45,228 nt of DNA from Gordonia desulfuricans NBRC 100010. GTDB lineage: Bacteria > Actinomycetota > Actinomycetes > Mycobacteriales > Mycobacteriaceae. Location of the stretch: contig NZ_BCNF01000048.1 in assembly GCF_001485495.1 (NCBI RefSeq), positions 1-45,228 on the forward strand, read 5' to 3'. Below the pieces are notes generated by a model, which worked only from the letters and a program-made list of their open reading frames with translations, was not told where the DNA came from and did not search any database. Positions 8,765 through 16,483 of the stretch are shown in pieces. Numbering within the stretch: the first letter of the stretch is position 1; every line of letters begins with the position of its first letter. The position numbers and the translations under genes were made by a program.

Positions 8765-8923
8765 CAGCAGGCCGGGGTGCTCGACGCGTGACCTGGGGCT
8801 ACCGGGTTGTTCTGTCGGTATGTGACTTCGGATCGCCGCTGACGCTCATGTCGTGCAAGGAGTGACTCTGGCGAATCGGCGAGCTCGGATTCGTGGATGA
8901 CAGGTAGCCCGCTGGGCCCATCG

Positions 8924-9646
8924 TCACGGATGGACGCCGCGCTTGTTCAGCCACACCTGCGGATTGATCTTGCTGCCGCTCTTGTCCCAGACCTCATAGT
9001 GAAGGTGCGGGCCGGTCGACTCGCCGCGATTGCCGACGGTGCCGATCTGCTGACCCGCCTGCACGTGCTGGCCGGCGTGGACGAAGCTCTGGTCGACATG
9101 GCCGAAGACGCCGGTGGTGCCATCGTCCTGGCTGACCCGGATCCACTGGCCGAAACCCGACGCCGGACCGGATTCGAGGACCACTCCGTCGGTGACGGCA
9201 TACACCGGCGTACCGATCTTGGCGGCGATGTCGACGCCGTAGTGGTGGGTGCCCCAGCGCGAGCCGTAACCCGAGGTCACGGTGCCGTTGGTCGGCTTCA
9301 TAGCCTGCTTCCTGCCCGGCACCGAGAGGTTCGGGCGCAGCAGATCACGTGTCAGCTCGTCGAGCTGTGGGGGCAGCTTCAGGTTCGAGGGCAGCGCGAC
9401 GTTCTCAGGCAGCGTGATGTTCGACGGCAGGGCCGGGACCGGCGGGGTCGACGTCGGATGCGCGTTCGCGCTGGCGGCGCCACCAGCAGCAAGTCCGATC
9501 GCGCCGGCGAAGACCGCGAGGGCGCCGGCCTGGGCGCGGATGGGCGTGGATGTGACGGCCCGGTGTTGGCCGCGCGATCCTGGGCGTTGCTCCGTGTCGA
9601 TCGAGAAGCGTGTCGGCGTCTGGGCAGTCAGTCGGTGTCGAGGCAC
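8924..9646 (-). CDS. Secreted M23-family metallopeptidase
   Basis: This 240-residue exported protein has a long basic N-terminus, a hydrophobic signal segment (about residues 39-62, ending ASANA), and a low-complexity Pro/Leu/Asn linker. The LytM/M23 domain follows: TSGYGSRWGTHHYGVDIAA with the HxxxD zinc ligands, and STGPHLHYEV with the HxH. It should hydrolyse peptidoglycan cross-bridges or act as a wall-remodelling factor outside the membrane. The start is a GTG at 9646-9644 without a clear ribosome-binding site, so a later start within the signal region cannot be excluded. The gene ends opposite the PPOX gene, with a 159-bp gap that shows no obvious feature. Confidence 0.88.
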   Translation of the reverse strand: MPRHRLTAQTPTRFSIDTEQRPGSRGQHRAVTSTPIRAQAGALAVFAGAIGLAAGGAASANAHPTSTPPVPALPSNITLPENVALPSNLKLPPQLDELTRDLLRPNLSVPGRKQAMKPTNGTVTSGYGSRWGTHHYGVDIAAKIGTPVYAVTDGVVLESGPASGFGQWIRVSQDDGTTGVFGHVDQSFVHAGQHVQAGQQIGTVGNRGESTGPHLHYEVWDKSGSKINPQVWLNKRGVHP

Positions 9647-9920
9647 GGCTGGGTCCGTTCGTTTCGTAACAGTTCGGTATCGGCAAGGACACGGCGAGAT
9701 TACCCACAGGTTCCTGAATTGGTCCTGAGAGGTTGCTGGATAGTGACCGACGACACATCTATGCGTGTGGGCCGGATGGGGATGGTGCGTGGTTCTTCAC
9801 CGTCGTGACTTCCAGGCGGAGCCGTCGGCGCCGCCGTCCGCGGGGCCGCGGCTTCCTTACTCCCCTACGCCCTGCAATGGGAGTTTGTCGGTTGCGTTTC
9901 CGGGCGGGGATAGTTGCCGG

Positions 9921-10337
9921 ATGAGATTCTCCGTGCACCATGTGGCGATCAGCGTGGCATCGATCGAGAGGTCGGCCCGGTTCTACGCACAGTTCGGCTT
10001 TCGGGAAGTGATGCGTTACGACGCTCCCGATGCGTCCATGTCGGTGTCCCACCTGCGCCTCGACGGGATGATCCTGGAGTTGTTCACCTTCGCCGCATCG
10101 GAACCGCTGCCGGATGCGGCTCGCGATCTGGTCACCGATCTGCCCGAGATCGGCGTGAAACACTTTGGTCTGCAAGTAGATTCCGTCGAGCTGACGTTGC
10201 GTGACTTCACCCGGCGCGGTCTGTGTCCTGCCTCGACCGCCATCACAGAGGGGCGTACCGGCGTGCGGTACTTCTTCATCACCGACCCGGACGGGATACT
10301 CGTGGAGTTCCTTCAGGACGATCGCGTCTTCGACTGA
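9921..10337 (+). CDS. VOC-family (glyoxalase/bleomycin-resistance fold) protein
   Basis: This 138-residue protein has the paired beta-alpha-beta-beta-beta modules of the vicinal-oxygen-chelate fold: HHVAISVASIERSARFYAQF at the start, ILELF in the first half, then VKHFGLQVDS, and YFFITDPDGILVEFLQ at the end. The metal positions His (HHVAI), Glu (ILELF), His (KHFGL) and Glu (LVEFL) are all present, consistent with a metal-dependent lyase or dioxygenase-like enzyme; the substrate is unknown. The ATG at 9921 follows CCGG without a strong Shine-Dalgarno. The 274 bp between it and the divergent M23 gene hold both promoters; no operator stands out. Its end lies about 100 bp from the left attachment site of the integrated element. 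Confidence 0.85.
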   Translation: MRFSVHHVAISVASIERSARFYAQFGFREVMRYDAPDASMSVSHLRLDGMILELFTFAASEPLPDAARDLVTDLPEIGVKHFGLQVDSVELTLRDFTRRGLCPASTAITEGRTGVRYFFITDPDGILVEFLQDDRVFD

Positions 10338-10433
10338 TCGGTTCTCGCGTGGTGGCCGTTCACGATCGGGAGTCGGTGACCTCGACCGGCGTATCCGGTC
10401 CCGCACCTTCGGTCTGGATGCCACTCCGATAGC

Positions 10434-10506
10434 AGAAAACCCCTGCTGAACAGGTGTTTCGTGGTGCCCTCGGTGAGACTCGAACTCACACTGGACGGGT
10501 TTTGAA
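10434..10506 (+). repeat. Left attachment site: displaced 3' fragment of tRNA-Leu plus its old terminator
   Basis: Positions 10434-10506 repeat 20639-20711 with three mismatches, all in the terminator-like hairpin. The last 45 bp (10462-10506) are identical to 20667-20711 and run from the tRNA CCA end through the anticodon loop. Beyond 10506 the similarity stops. This is the footprint of site-specific integration into a tRNA gene: the incoming element restored the tRNA at the right end and pushed the original 3' half to this end. The hairpin here (10436-10459) is imperfect, with CAGGTGTTT against CAGGGGTTT at the right copy. Confidence 0.93.
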
Positions 10507-10892
10507 AACCTGCGGTGTGCGTTTTGGGTGACTTAACGACGAGCGCAAATGCGGCTGACTATTTGGTATCGACGCAGGTGGGGCCGCATGAATCGCTACC
10601 CATTGCTCACTGGCGGCTACCGCTGGATCACCGCTCGATTACCCGCGAGCGCCGGGGTGTTGCCGGGGTAGCGGCGAGCGGTGGGCGGGGCATAGGGTGG
10701 CGGGCAGTACGGCATCGCTGGGTAGTACCCGGCACCGGCTCGCGGTTCGTTTGGTGAGCGTCCGCAAGTTCTACGGCGTGATCAGATTTCCGCCGACAAC
10801 TTCACATCTCAGTTCGGTAGGGCCGGACTTCCGTCGACCAGACGTCGCGGATTTCTCGCTTTCATCTACTACCGAATCGGAGTTTTCACAGC
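10507..10892. other. Non-coding stretch at the left end of the element
   Basis: No convincing gene was found in these 386 bp. A short frame at 10515-10757 has no recognisable protein signal and codon use unlike the neighbours. Because the capsid gene lies just inside attL without the usual preceding terminase, portal and protease genes, this stretch probably holds the scar of a deletion and the promoter for the capsid gene. CGGAG at about 10878 is the likely ribosome-binding site for the capsid start. Confidence 0.5.
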
Positions 10893-12050
10893 ATGTCCAC
10901 CACTCACCCCGCCCCGGCGCAGTTCTTCGCGTTCGGCGGCGACAACGCTCGCGGCTACAGCACCCACGGCGACGTCCTCGTCAACAAGACGGCCGACGGC
11001 GTTGATCTCAACGTCATTTGGGACGAGGCGAATCAGGTCATGTCGGCCTGGAATCGGAAGCGCACCGACCTGGCCACGCTGATCAGCTACCCGACCATCG
11101 CCATCGGTGACACTATCCCGCAGACCATCGGCGGCGATCATTTCGAGAAAGAATCGTAATACGTTGAGCAGCAAGGCATTTCGACTGCTCCGGACGCGCT
11201 GATAGTCGGCTACAACTGGCGCGACTGGGATCTGGCCACGCGGGCGACCTGGAAGTTCCTCCGTAGCGCCACCGCCGAGCAGGTCTACGACCTCGTCAAC
11301 CGCGCGATGGAATCCGACAACCGACTCATCACCGGGACGCTGTTGCGGCGGCTGTTCGACCCTGCGCCGGTCCTCAACGAGATGGGCCAGACCTGCTACG
11401 GCCTCTACACAGGCACGGACGGAATCACCCCACCGTCGTTCGCGGGGCAAGACTTCACGTCGAACACGAGCCACTATCTCGTCAGCGGCAATGCCGCGCT
11501 CGATCCCGGCGACCTCACCGACGCGATCAATCAGGTCACGTCCAAGGGCTTCGGCATCGACGGCGCTTCGCGGCTGATTGTGCTGTGCCACCCCCTGGAG
11601 TCCGAGGTTATCGCGCAGTTCAGGGCGGGGCAGACCACCAACGGAATTGTCTCCAAGTACGATTTCATCCCGTCGAACAGCTCCATCCCGTACCTCACGA
11701 GCGAGACGGTGGTCGGTCAGATCGCGCCCGCCGAGTGGTCCGGGCTGGAGGTGAACGGCTCATACGGTCCGGCGTGGGTGATCCCGTCGTACTTCCTCCC
11801 GCAGGGCTACATCGCCGTCGTCGCAACGGGCGGGGCGAACAGCGGCGTCAACCCGGTCGCATTCCGGCAACACGCCAACGCCGCGTATCGGGGATTGCGC
11901 ATGATCCCGGGCAAGGACCAGCGCTACCCGCTGCAGGACAGCTTCTTCCAACGCTCGTTTGGTTCGGGCGTCCGGTACCGAGGCGCAGCGTGCATCGTGC
12001 AGGTCAAGGCGTCGGGCGCGTACACCCCACCGTCGTGGAACTGGGAGTAG
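10893..12050 (+). pseudogene. Phage major capsid-like protein, interrupted by one in-frame TAA
   Basis: One reading frame runs from ATG 10893 to TAG 12050 (385 residues) with a single TAA at 11157-11159, codon 89. Reading through it gives HFEKES-stop-YVEQQGISTAPDA without loss of phase. The C-terminal part has features I associate with actinophage major capsid proteins: LVSGNAALDPGDLTDAINQV, LIVLCHPLESEVI, and a final RGLRMIPGKDQRYPLQDSFF segment. The family call rests on memory of such proteins, not on a search. The stop is one C-to-T change away from a CAA codon. A GTG/ATG restart at about 11307 could make a fragment, but a functional shell protein is unlikely unless the stop is read through. 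Confidence 0.6.
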
Positions 12051-12059
12051 CTGCCGACA

Positions 12060-12265
12060 TGTCGGCCAAGTCCGAGTTCGAGTCGGAGATGTCCTGGGGT
12101 GCCGGTTTGGTGCCCCAGGGCCTCGAATACGCGCCACCGAGCGAAGGTGGTCGGTATCACGGTAAGGCTCCCAAGGTCGACGCGAAGACCGCCGACGGGC
12201 TCACCGCCCTGGCCGACGAACTGGCGCAGCGCCGAGCACTCCGCAATCAACCGGGGCCATCATGA
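12060..12265 (+). CDS. Small hypothetical protein of the element
   Basis: This is a 68-residue soluble, charged protein starting MSAKSEFESEMSWGAGLVPQ, with a C-terminal helix TADGLTALADELAQRRALR. It starts 9 bp after the capsid stop, and its end overlaps the next gene (ATG at 12262 inside its final codons), so the three genes look like one transcription unit. I do not recognise a family. The position directly behind a capsid gene is where phages often place head-decoration, head-tail connector or other small morphogenesis proteins, but nothing in the sequence shows that. Confidence 0.6.
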
Positions 12266-12627
12266 AGGCGCGCGACTACATCCGCCGCGATAGCCGAGGG
12301 CGCTTCGCGGCGACACCCGGCAAGCGGGTGATCAGCGCCCTCGATGAAGCCGAGGCCGCCTTACGGCGTGCGGAGGACGGCGTTACCGAGGTCGCGGCGG
12401 CTCGTCGGTCGGCCAAGGCGCAGCGTAAGCGCACGGTTCGTCGGGCTGCTCTCGCGGGCGCGGCCGTAGGGGCGATGGTCCCAGCACCGAGGGCCGTCAA
12501 GGCCTCCACGGCGAGCGCAGCGGTCTACGGCGTGATGACGACAGCGGCCGGATACAAGATGGGCAAGAGCCTCGGCACCATGAAAATTCGGTACCGATCG
12601 CCGTCCGGAACCCGGTTGAAGCGTTGA
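12262..12627 (+). CDS. Small basic hypothetical protein of the element
   Basis: This 121-residue, strongly basic protein starts MKARDYIRRDSRGRFAATPG, has a helical Ala/Arg/Glu-rich middle (ALDEAEAALRRAEDG), an Ala/Val-rich segment (about residues 62-100) that could be a weak membrane segment or a helix pair, and a basic tail. The opening YIRRDSRGRFA resembles short linear motifs found near the start of various actinophage proteins; no function follows from it. The start overlaps the end of the preceding small gene by 4 bp, indicating coupled translation. The stop at 12627 is followed by about 100 bp and then the hairpin array. Confidence 0.6.
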   Translation: MKARDYIRRDSRGRFAATPGKRVISALDEAEAALRRAEDGVTEVAAARRSAKAQRKRTVRRAALAGAAVGAMVPAPRAVKASTASAAVYGVMTTAAGYKMGKSLGTMKIRYRSPSGTRLKR

Positions 12628-12724
12628 GATGCCGCTACCTACCCCACGGCACCCGGCGCACCCCGCAACACGGCTCACCGAGAGCTGAGCCACCCCAGAC
12701 AGGCCGCAGCGCGGCCACCCAGCA

Positions 12725-12925
12725 GGTGGGTTGAACGCCCAACCCGCCGAGAACTAGCGGGAGCCTCGGCTCTCCCGCTAGAAGGAGACGTCGACTTGTC
12801 CGTCTCCTGGCACCGCGGTCGACTTGTCCCGCCCGTGCCGAGGACGTCCCCGACCCCCAAGCCGGGGGCGTCCTCAAGAGACCCCGTCTCACCGACCTGT
12901 CCTGGACCGGTGAGGCGGGGTTCTC
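12725..12925. repeat. Array of five consecutive stem-loops between convergent genes
   Basis: Five inverted repeats follow one another in 201 bp: 12725-12733/12740-12748 (9 bp), 12754-12763/12772-12781 (10 bp, perfect), 12783-12790/12801-12808 (8 bp, perfect), 12840-12852/12863-12875 (13 bp, one G-T) and 12878-12894/12908-12925 (17 bp with one wobble and one bulge). A 12-bp direct repeat, GTCGACTTGTCC, occurs at 12790-12801 and 12818-12829. The array lies between the convergent capsid cluster and the HEPN-like cargo gene. The last two stems could act as terminators for either strand, but five in a row without U-tracts exceeds what a terminator needs. The surrounding 12628-12930 holds no gene. 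Confidence 0.8.
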
Positions 12926-12930
12926 GCTCG

Positions 12931-13884
12931 CTACACGCGATCCGGGAAGGGCCACCAGGGGTCCTCTCGCATTTCGATCACACCATCCCGCGTCACGGTA
13001 TGCGTGACGTACCCGCGAGTTCCGTAGGCGAAACGCTCAGCTCGTAGATGCGCGAGGTCTCGGGCGGCACTCCAGCCTGGTGGGCCAGATTCCCGACCCT
13101 CGTGGAACCAATCGGGCATGTAATTGCATTCTTGATGCCAGAGGAACAGCTCTTTTGCTTTCTCTTGCAACTCGTCGCGGATTGAGCGGTTGCGTTCGTT
13201 TACCTCGTTCCAGAACCACTCGTAGAACGTACGAGTTGCAGTCATATAGCGCTCGATGATCGGGGCGAGGTCGAACTTGTCAGGCTGGGCTCCGAGATAG
13301 CTCTTTGCGGAACCTCCCCATCCGCTCCATCGAAGGAGTCTATCCCGATCAAGTTGGAGCGTATTCACCTGAATTACAGGGCCACCCCAGGAGTGACTGA
13401 TACTCGTGCCGAGGCCAGGGAGGGGTATCGCATAGTGAGTGCAATAGTTCCGCAGCTTGGTTACAAAGGCAGCTTCGTCAGTCTCGAACGTGCCCGTGCG
13501 TTGTTTGTCATATTCTGCTTGGAAAGCAACCCTTTCAGGGTCTTTCTCGTCCGGCCAGCAATGCCGCACGACGACGCGTTGCGCGTCGATGAGCGATGAG
13601 ACAGACGTTAGGTAGTTGTGAAGAAGACGCACCAGTTCGTTCATGTACTGGTGGTCGAGATTCTGCACATTCATCTGCGAGTTAACGAATCTCCAGACGT
13701 GCGCGGCAAGCTCCTGACCGTTAGTACCGAACACATAGGAGGCACGATTCAGTGCTTCCAGGTCTTCCTTGAATCGTGCGCCTGGCAAGGCTTCGATGTG
13801 CGCCTTGCGCCGGTCCATCTCGATAACGAACGGAGATTTGTAGACTTCCTCGACAGTAACGTCGTCGTCTGGATCGCTGGTCAT
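12931..13884 (-). CDS. HEPN-motif cargo protein 1, uncharacterised
   Basis: This 317-residue protein is of unknown function. Residues 86-107 read RLLHNYLTSVSSLIDAQRVV, and FVTKLRNYCTHYAIPLPG follows about 40 residues later. RNYCTH (145-150) fits the RxxxxH motif with a polar residue after Arg that marks HEPN-domain RNases. The arrangement of a helix with Ser/Asp/Arg followed by an LRNY-H helix recurs in uncharacterised accessory proteins known to me, and in cargo protein 2 of this element. The gene starts 55 bp after the XRE regulator and reads the same way, so they probably share a promoter. The ATG at 13884 follows AGGGG almost without spacing; an upstream frame opens at 13926. Base composition is more A/T-rich than the chromosome. 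RNase activity and a defence role are inferences. Confidence 0.72.
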   Translation of the reverse strand: MTSDPDDDVTVEEVYKSPFVIEMDRRKAHIEALPGARFKEDLEALNRASYVFGTNGQELAAHVWRFVNSQMNVQNLDHQYMNELVRLLHNYLTSVSSLIDAQRVVVRHCWPDEKDPERVAFQAEYDKQRTGTFETDEAAFVTKLRNYCTHYAIPLPGLGTSISHSWGGPVIQVNTLQLDRDRLLRWSGWGGSAKSYLGAQPDKFDLAPIIERYMTATRTFYEWFWNEVNERNRSIRDELQEKAKELFLWHQECNYMPDWFHEGRESGPPGWSAARDLAHLRAERFAYGTRGYVTHTVTRDGVIEMREDPWWPFPDRV

Positions 13885-13938
13885 CCCCTGACGATAGCGT
13901 CGGCCCCGGACACTCCGAGGGGACATAACACGGTTCGT

Positions 13939-14184
13939 CTATTCGGACGGTAAGCCGTCCAGCAAGCGCCCTGGTGTCGTATCCAGACCGGCGGCGATCT
14001 TCAAGACGTTCTCGATGCGGGAACTGCGTTGGCCGCGCTCTACCTGGCCGAGATGCGTCCAGTGAATGCCGATGTGATCGGCGGCGACTTCCTGGCTCCA
14101 ACCGAGCTCATGCCGCCGTGCGCGCACGCGCTCACCAAACGCCGCGAGGGTGGCGTTGTGGGGCGGTTTGGCGTCGGCGGGCAT
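13939..14184 (-). CDS. XRE-family helix-turn-helix regulator
   Basis: This 81-residue protein is almost entirely one Cro/C1-type HTH: FGERVRARRHELGWSQEVAA, DHIGIHWTHLGQVERGQRS, then NVLKIAAGLDTTPGRLLDGL. The motif has the usual WSQ turn and the ERGQR recognition-helix end. A single-domain repressor of this size can be an immunity repressor or the regulator of a linked operon. It is divergent from the lipoprotein gene (about 108 bp between starts) and in line with HEPN-motif cargo gene 1, the position of genes expressed from an integrated, repressed phage. It probably binds the intergenic region at about 14190-14290, though I see no perfect operator repeat there. Confidence 0.85.
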   Translation of the reverse strand: MPADAKPPHNATLAAFGERVRARRHELGWSQEVAADHIGIHWTHLGQVERGQRSSRIENVLKIAAGLDTTPGRLLDGLPSE

Positions 14185-14292
14185 GGCGCCCTAGTCCATA
14201 CGTCCCGACTGTAACCGTCCAGAGTGTAATCATCGTATCGGCTGGTGGTGTTAGATATCTGTCGAACCAACTAAGTGAACAAGACGACACCC

Positions 14293-14781
14293 ATGAAACG
14301 CGCATTACTCACCACCGTCGGTGTTGGACTCCTGGTGCTGGCGAGTGCTGGATGCAGTGACGACCAGCAGCCGTCGGCAGGCTCGTCGTCGGTTGCGGCT
14401 GCGCCGTCCGTCGGTAGCGCCGAATGGCCGATCGCCCTGGACTTGATCGCAGACCTGACGGGCAAGGGTTTTCACTGCACCGACGAGCAGGTCATGCCCG
14501 CACAGACCGAGTTCATTGAGTCGGCCGCGAAATGCAGGACCGGACCGGCGACCGGCGGAGGTATCTACGTCTACGCGTTCACGTTCGGTGCGCCCGTGCA
14601 ACCTCAGAGCGCTCTGCAGGCCAAGACGGCCGGGAATAGCATTCGTCGGGGTCCGGCCAAGTCCGCATATGTCTCTGACGCGAACTGGATCGTGGAGTGC
14701 CCGGATGGCGACAGCGGAGGACCGGGCGAGACCGCCTGCAAGGCTGCTCAGAAGACGATCGGCGGCACTCTCACTCAGTAG
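14293..14781 (+). CDS. Small lipoprotein of the element
   Basis: This 162-residue protein has a lipoprotein signal MKRALLTTVGVGLLVLASAG followed by the lipidated Cys (lipobox LASAGC). A Ser/Ala-rich spacer and a small domain with four further cysteines (FHCTDEQ, AAKCRTGP, IVECPDG, ETACKAA) follow, which could form two disulphides outside the membrane. A GTG at 14275 would add six residues; the ATG at 14293 fits the signal peptide better. It is divergent from the XRE regulator. Surface lipoproteins expressed by integrated elements sometimes block superinfection, a role worth testing here but not shown by sequence. Similar small lipoproteins are also common as ordinary actinobacterial genes. 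Confidence 0.75.
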   Translation: MKRALLTTVGVGLLVLASAGCSDDQQPSAGSSSVAAAPSVGSAEWPIALDLIADLTGKGFHCTDEQVMPAQTEFIESAAKCRTGPATGGGIYVYAFTFGAPVQPQSALQAKTAGNSIRRGPAKSAYVSDANWIVECPDGDSGGPGETACKAAQKTIGGTLTQ

Positions 14782-14932
14782 CGCACCGGCAATCTGCTGA
14801 ACTACGTCCTTCACACGAACCACTCTCATCACTTTTCTGCCGCGCCGTTGGGGTGCCTGAGTGACGGGGCGGCTCCGAAAACGCCTCAGCGGCCAAATGA
14901 GAGCCGAACCTACCCTGTATGCCCGGATTCTG

Positions 14933-14982
14933 TTGCGCACCAACGACTATGGGATGCGCGGCGCTTGGCAATTGGTGCGCAA
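14933..14982. repeat. Perfect 11-bp inverted repeat in a gene-free stretch
   Basis: TTGCGCACCAA at 14933-14943 and its exact complement TTGGTGCGCAA at 14972-14982 flank 28 bp. A related GTTGGTTGCACACC follows at about 14992. They lie in the 423-bp gap (14782-15204) between the lipoprotein and the degenerate replication region, where I find no gene. Possible roles are a regulator-binding pair, a looped operator or part of a former origin. Confidence 0.6.
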
Positions 14983-15204
14983 TGCTGTAGGGTTGGTTGC
15001 ACACCGGCCAAGTGGTGGCGTTACCCCGAAAGCTAATCCGTGTAGGAGCCTCGCAGTTTGACTGCGGTGGAGCGCGCACATCGGGTTTCTTGAGCGAGCT
15101 ACGGGATTTGACCCAGAGATATCTGCGCACGTGACGTACGGCGGCAAGCGATGGCCGCCTCACCAACCGAGCAGAGCCCTCGTCAGATCCTGAAAGGCTC
15201 AATC

Positions 15205-15381
15205 ATGTCCCACGCAGCACGAGTCGCCCCGGCCCGACCGGCAGGCGCTCCTCAGCAACCGCCCCGAGACCCGTATCGGCAGCCCGCGAATCGGGTGTGG
15301 TCCGAACAGCCGACGCTTGTCGGCGTGGAGGCCGTAATCCGTTTCGCCCGTGACGAGCTGGGCGTCGACCTGACGACGTGA
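15205..15381 (+). CDS. Short hypothetical frame upstream of helicase remnant
   Basis: The ATG at 15205 follows GAAAGG with normal spacing and opens 58 residues: a Pro/Ala/Arg-rich N-terminus and VGVEAVIRFARDELGVDLTT. Its stop overlaps the GTG of the next frame (GTGA). The last residues, ELGVDLTT followed by KFWVLDPF in the next frame, read like the approach to a Walker B strand in RecA-fold helicases. This may therefore be the fused, deleted 5' end of that gene rather than an independent one. No Walker A motif is present in either frame. Treat as a possible pseudogene fragment. Confidence 0.4.
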   Translation: MSHAARVAPARPAGAPQQPPRDPYRQPANRVWSEQPTLVGVEAVIRFARDELGVDLTT

Positions 15382-16024
15382 AGTTCTGGGTTCTTGACCC
15401 GTTCTCAAAGATCATTCGCGGAAACGAGGACAAGGCAGAGGACGTCAATCCGTTTTGGGCGGCGCTGCGAGAGATCATGAAAGAGGCCGGGTGTCGTGCG
15501 GCGTTCGTTATCCATCACGCCGGTCATGGCGTGGAGGGGATGAGGGCTCGGGCTCGTGGATCGTCGGCCATCGAGGGTGATCCCGAAGTGATCTTGTCCT
15601 ACGAGCACGGCGGCAAACCGGGCGACTTCCCGCCCGACGACCGACGCTATCTGTCGGGAGTGGGGCGTATCGACGTGGTGGACCGGCTGAACCTGACCTA
15701 CGACCGCGCCACCCGAACGCTGCGAGTAGATGAGAACAGCGGCGGCAAGGTGGCCGACCGGCAAGTCCACGACGATCTGAAGATCGCGTGCCCGCCTGGA
15801 AGATGCTCGCAGGCAAGGATAGTGCTGACGCATGGGTGTCGAAGCAGAAGCTGAAAGAGGCCGACACCGGGATCGGGCACGCGAACACGATCAAGGCGAT
15901 CGACCGGGGCGTGGCTCGGGGCTATCTGGTCATTGAGCCCGGCTCTGCAGGCAAGCCCGACAAGATTCGCCGTGGCCGAACTCGCCCGAAAGGCTTTGTT
16001 GAGACCGTCGAGGAAGAGGCGTGA
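15378..16024 (+). pseudogene. RecA-fold (RepA-like) replicative helicase remnant, frameshifted, Walker A missing
   Basis: The frame 15378-15854 encodes KFWVLDPFSK (Walker B-like hydrophobic strand and Asp), AAFVIHHAGHG (the HH sensor strand) and ARGSSAIEGDPEVIL (the Arg/Gly/Ser loop), in the order found in RepA/AAA_25-type hexameric helicases of phages and plasmids. Near 15775-15785 the signal jumps to another frame (15788-16024). That frame gives a winged-helix tail, VSKQKLKEADTGIGHANTIK, then RGVARGYLVIEPGSAGKPDK, a typical C-terminal DNA-binding module. The nucleotide-binding Walker A region expected upstream is absent. With at least one frameshift and a missing 5' half, the gene cannot encode an active helicase. 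Confidence 0.65.
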
Positions 16025-16051
16025 TGACGTGTCGAGAGGCCGGAAAACCGT

Positions 16052-16209
16052 ACCCATGCCGACCCATGCTGGACCCATGCCGCATGGGTGCAGGGCCACA
16101 CCCCAACCCACCCATGCCAGCCCCCGTAGGGGGCGCATGGGTGGTGGGGTGGCACGGGTGCCGGGCCGGGGTGGTGGGCGCTACCTATGCCCAGCATGGG
16201 TGCATGGGT
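16052..16209. repeat. Iteron-like cluster: eight ACCCATGC/GCATGGGT octamers
   Basis: ACCCATGC occurs at 16052, 16062, 16073 and 16110, and its complement GCATGGGT at 16082, 16135, 16194 and 16202. Near copies (GCACGGGT at 16152, ACCTATGC at about 16183) add to the set. The first three copies are 10 and 11 bp apart, one helical turn. The third and the first inverted copy form the 17-bp dyad 16073-16089. The cluster starts 28 bp after the helicase remnant. It resembles plasmid or phage origin iterons, or a tandem operator. The whole stretch 16025-16483 otherwise contains no convincing gene; frames across it translate the repeats into low-complexity sequence. Confidence 0.8.
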
Positions 16210-16483
16210 CAACGCACATCACCGATCGCGGATACGGGCCGCAGGAATCGAGAGGGGCGCACGGACTCCGTACTCACCAGAGTGCAGGCCGACCGTGTTC
16301 GAATCGACAGCAACAACGAGTCGAGGCCAACAGGGAATTGTCGTTGAGTCAAAGGTTAGTACAAACCGGCGGCCAAACGGCCTGATTTGGAGCACATCGT
16401 GGAGAGAGACGCAAGGTCTCGCGCGAGACGGATCACTACGAAATTGGGCGTGGAAAGCGTTCGAGCAGAAGGGGATTGGGACG

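Noticed and set aside
9647..9920. Possible c-di-AMP riboswitch upstream of the M23 peptidase
   Set aside because: Such riboswitches precede many actinobacterial wall-hydrolase genes, but the conserved GGGTGAATCC-type core is not present here.
10515..10757. Possible small gene just inside attL
   Set aside because: No ribosome-binding site, no recognisable features, and it begins within a few bases of the att core.
16021..16347. Open frames across the iteron cluster
   Set aside because: Their translations simply spell the ACCCATGC repeat in different frames, so the repeat explains the lack of stops.
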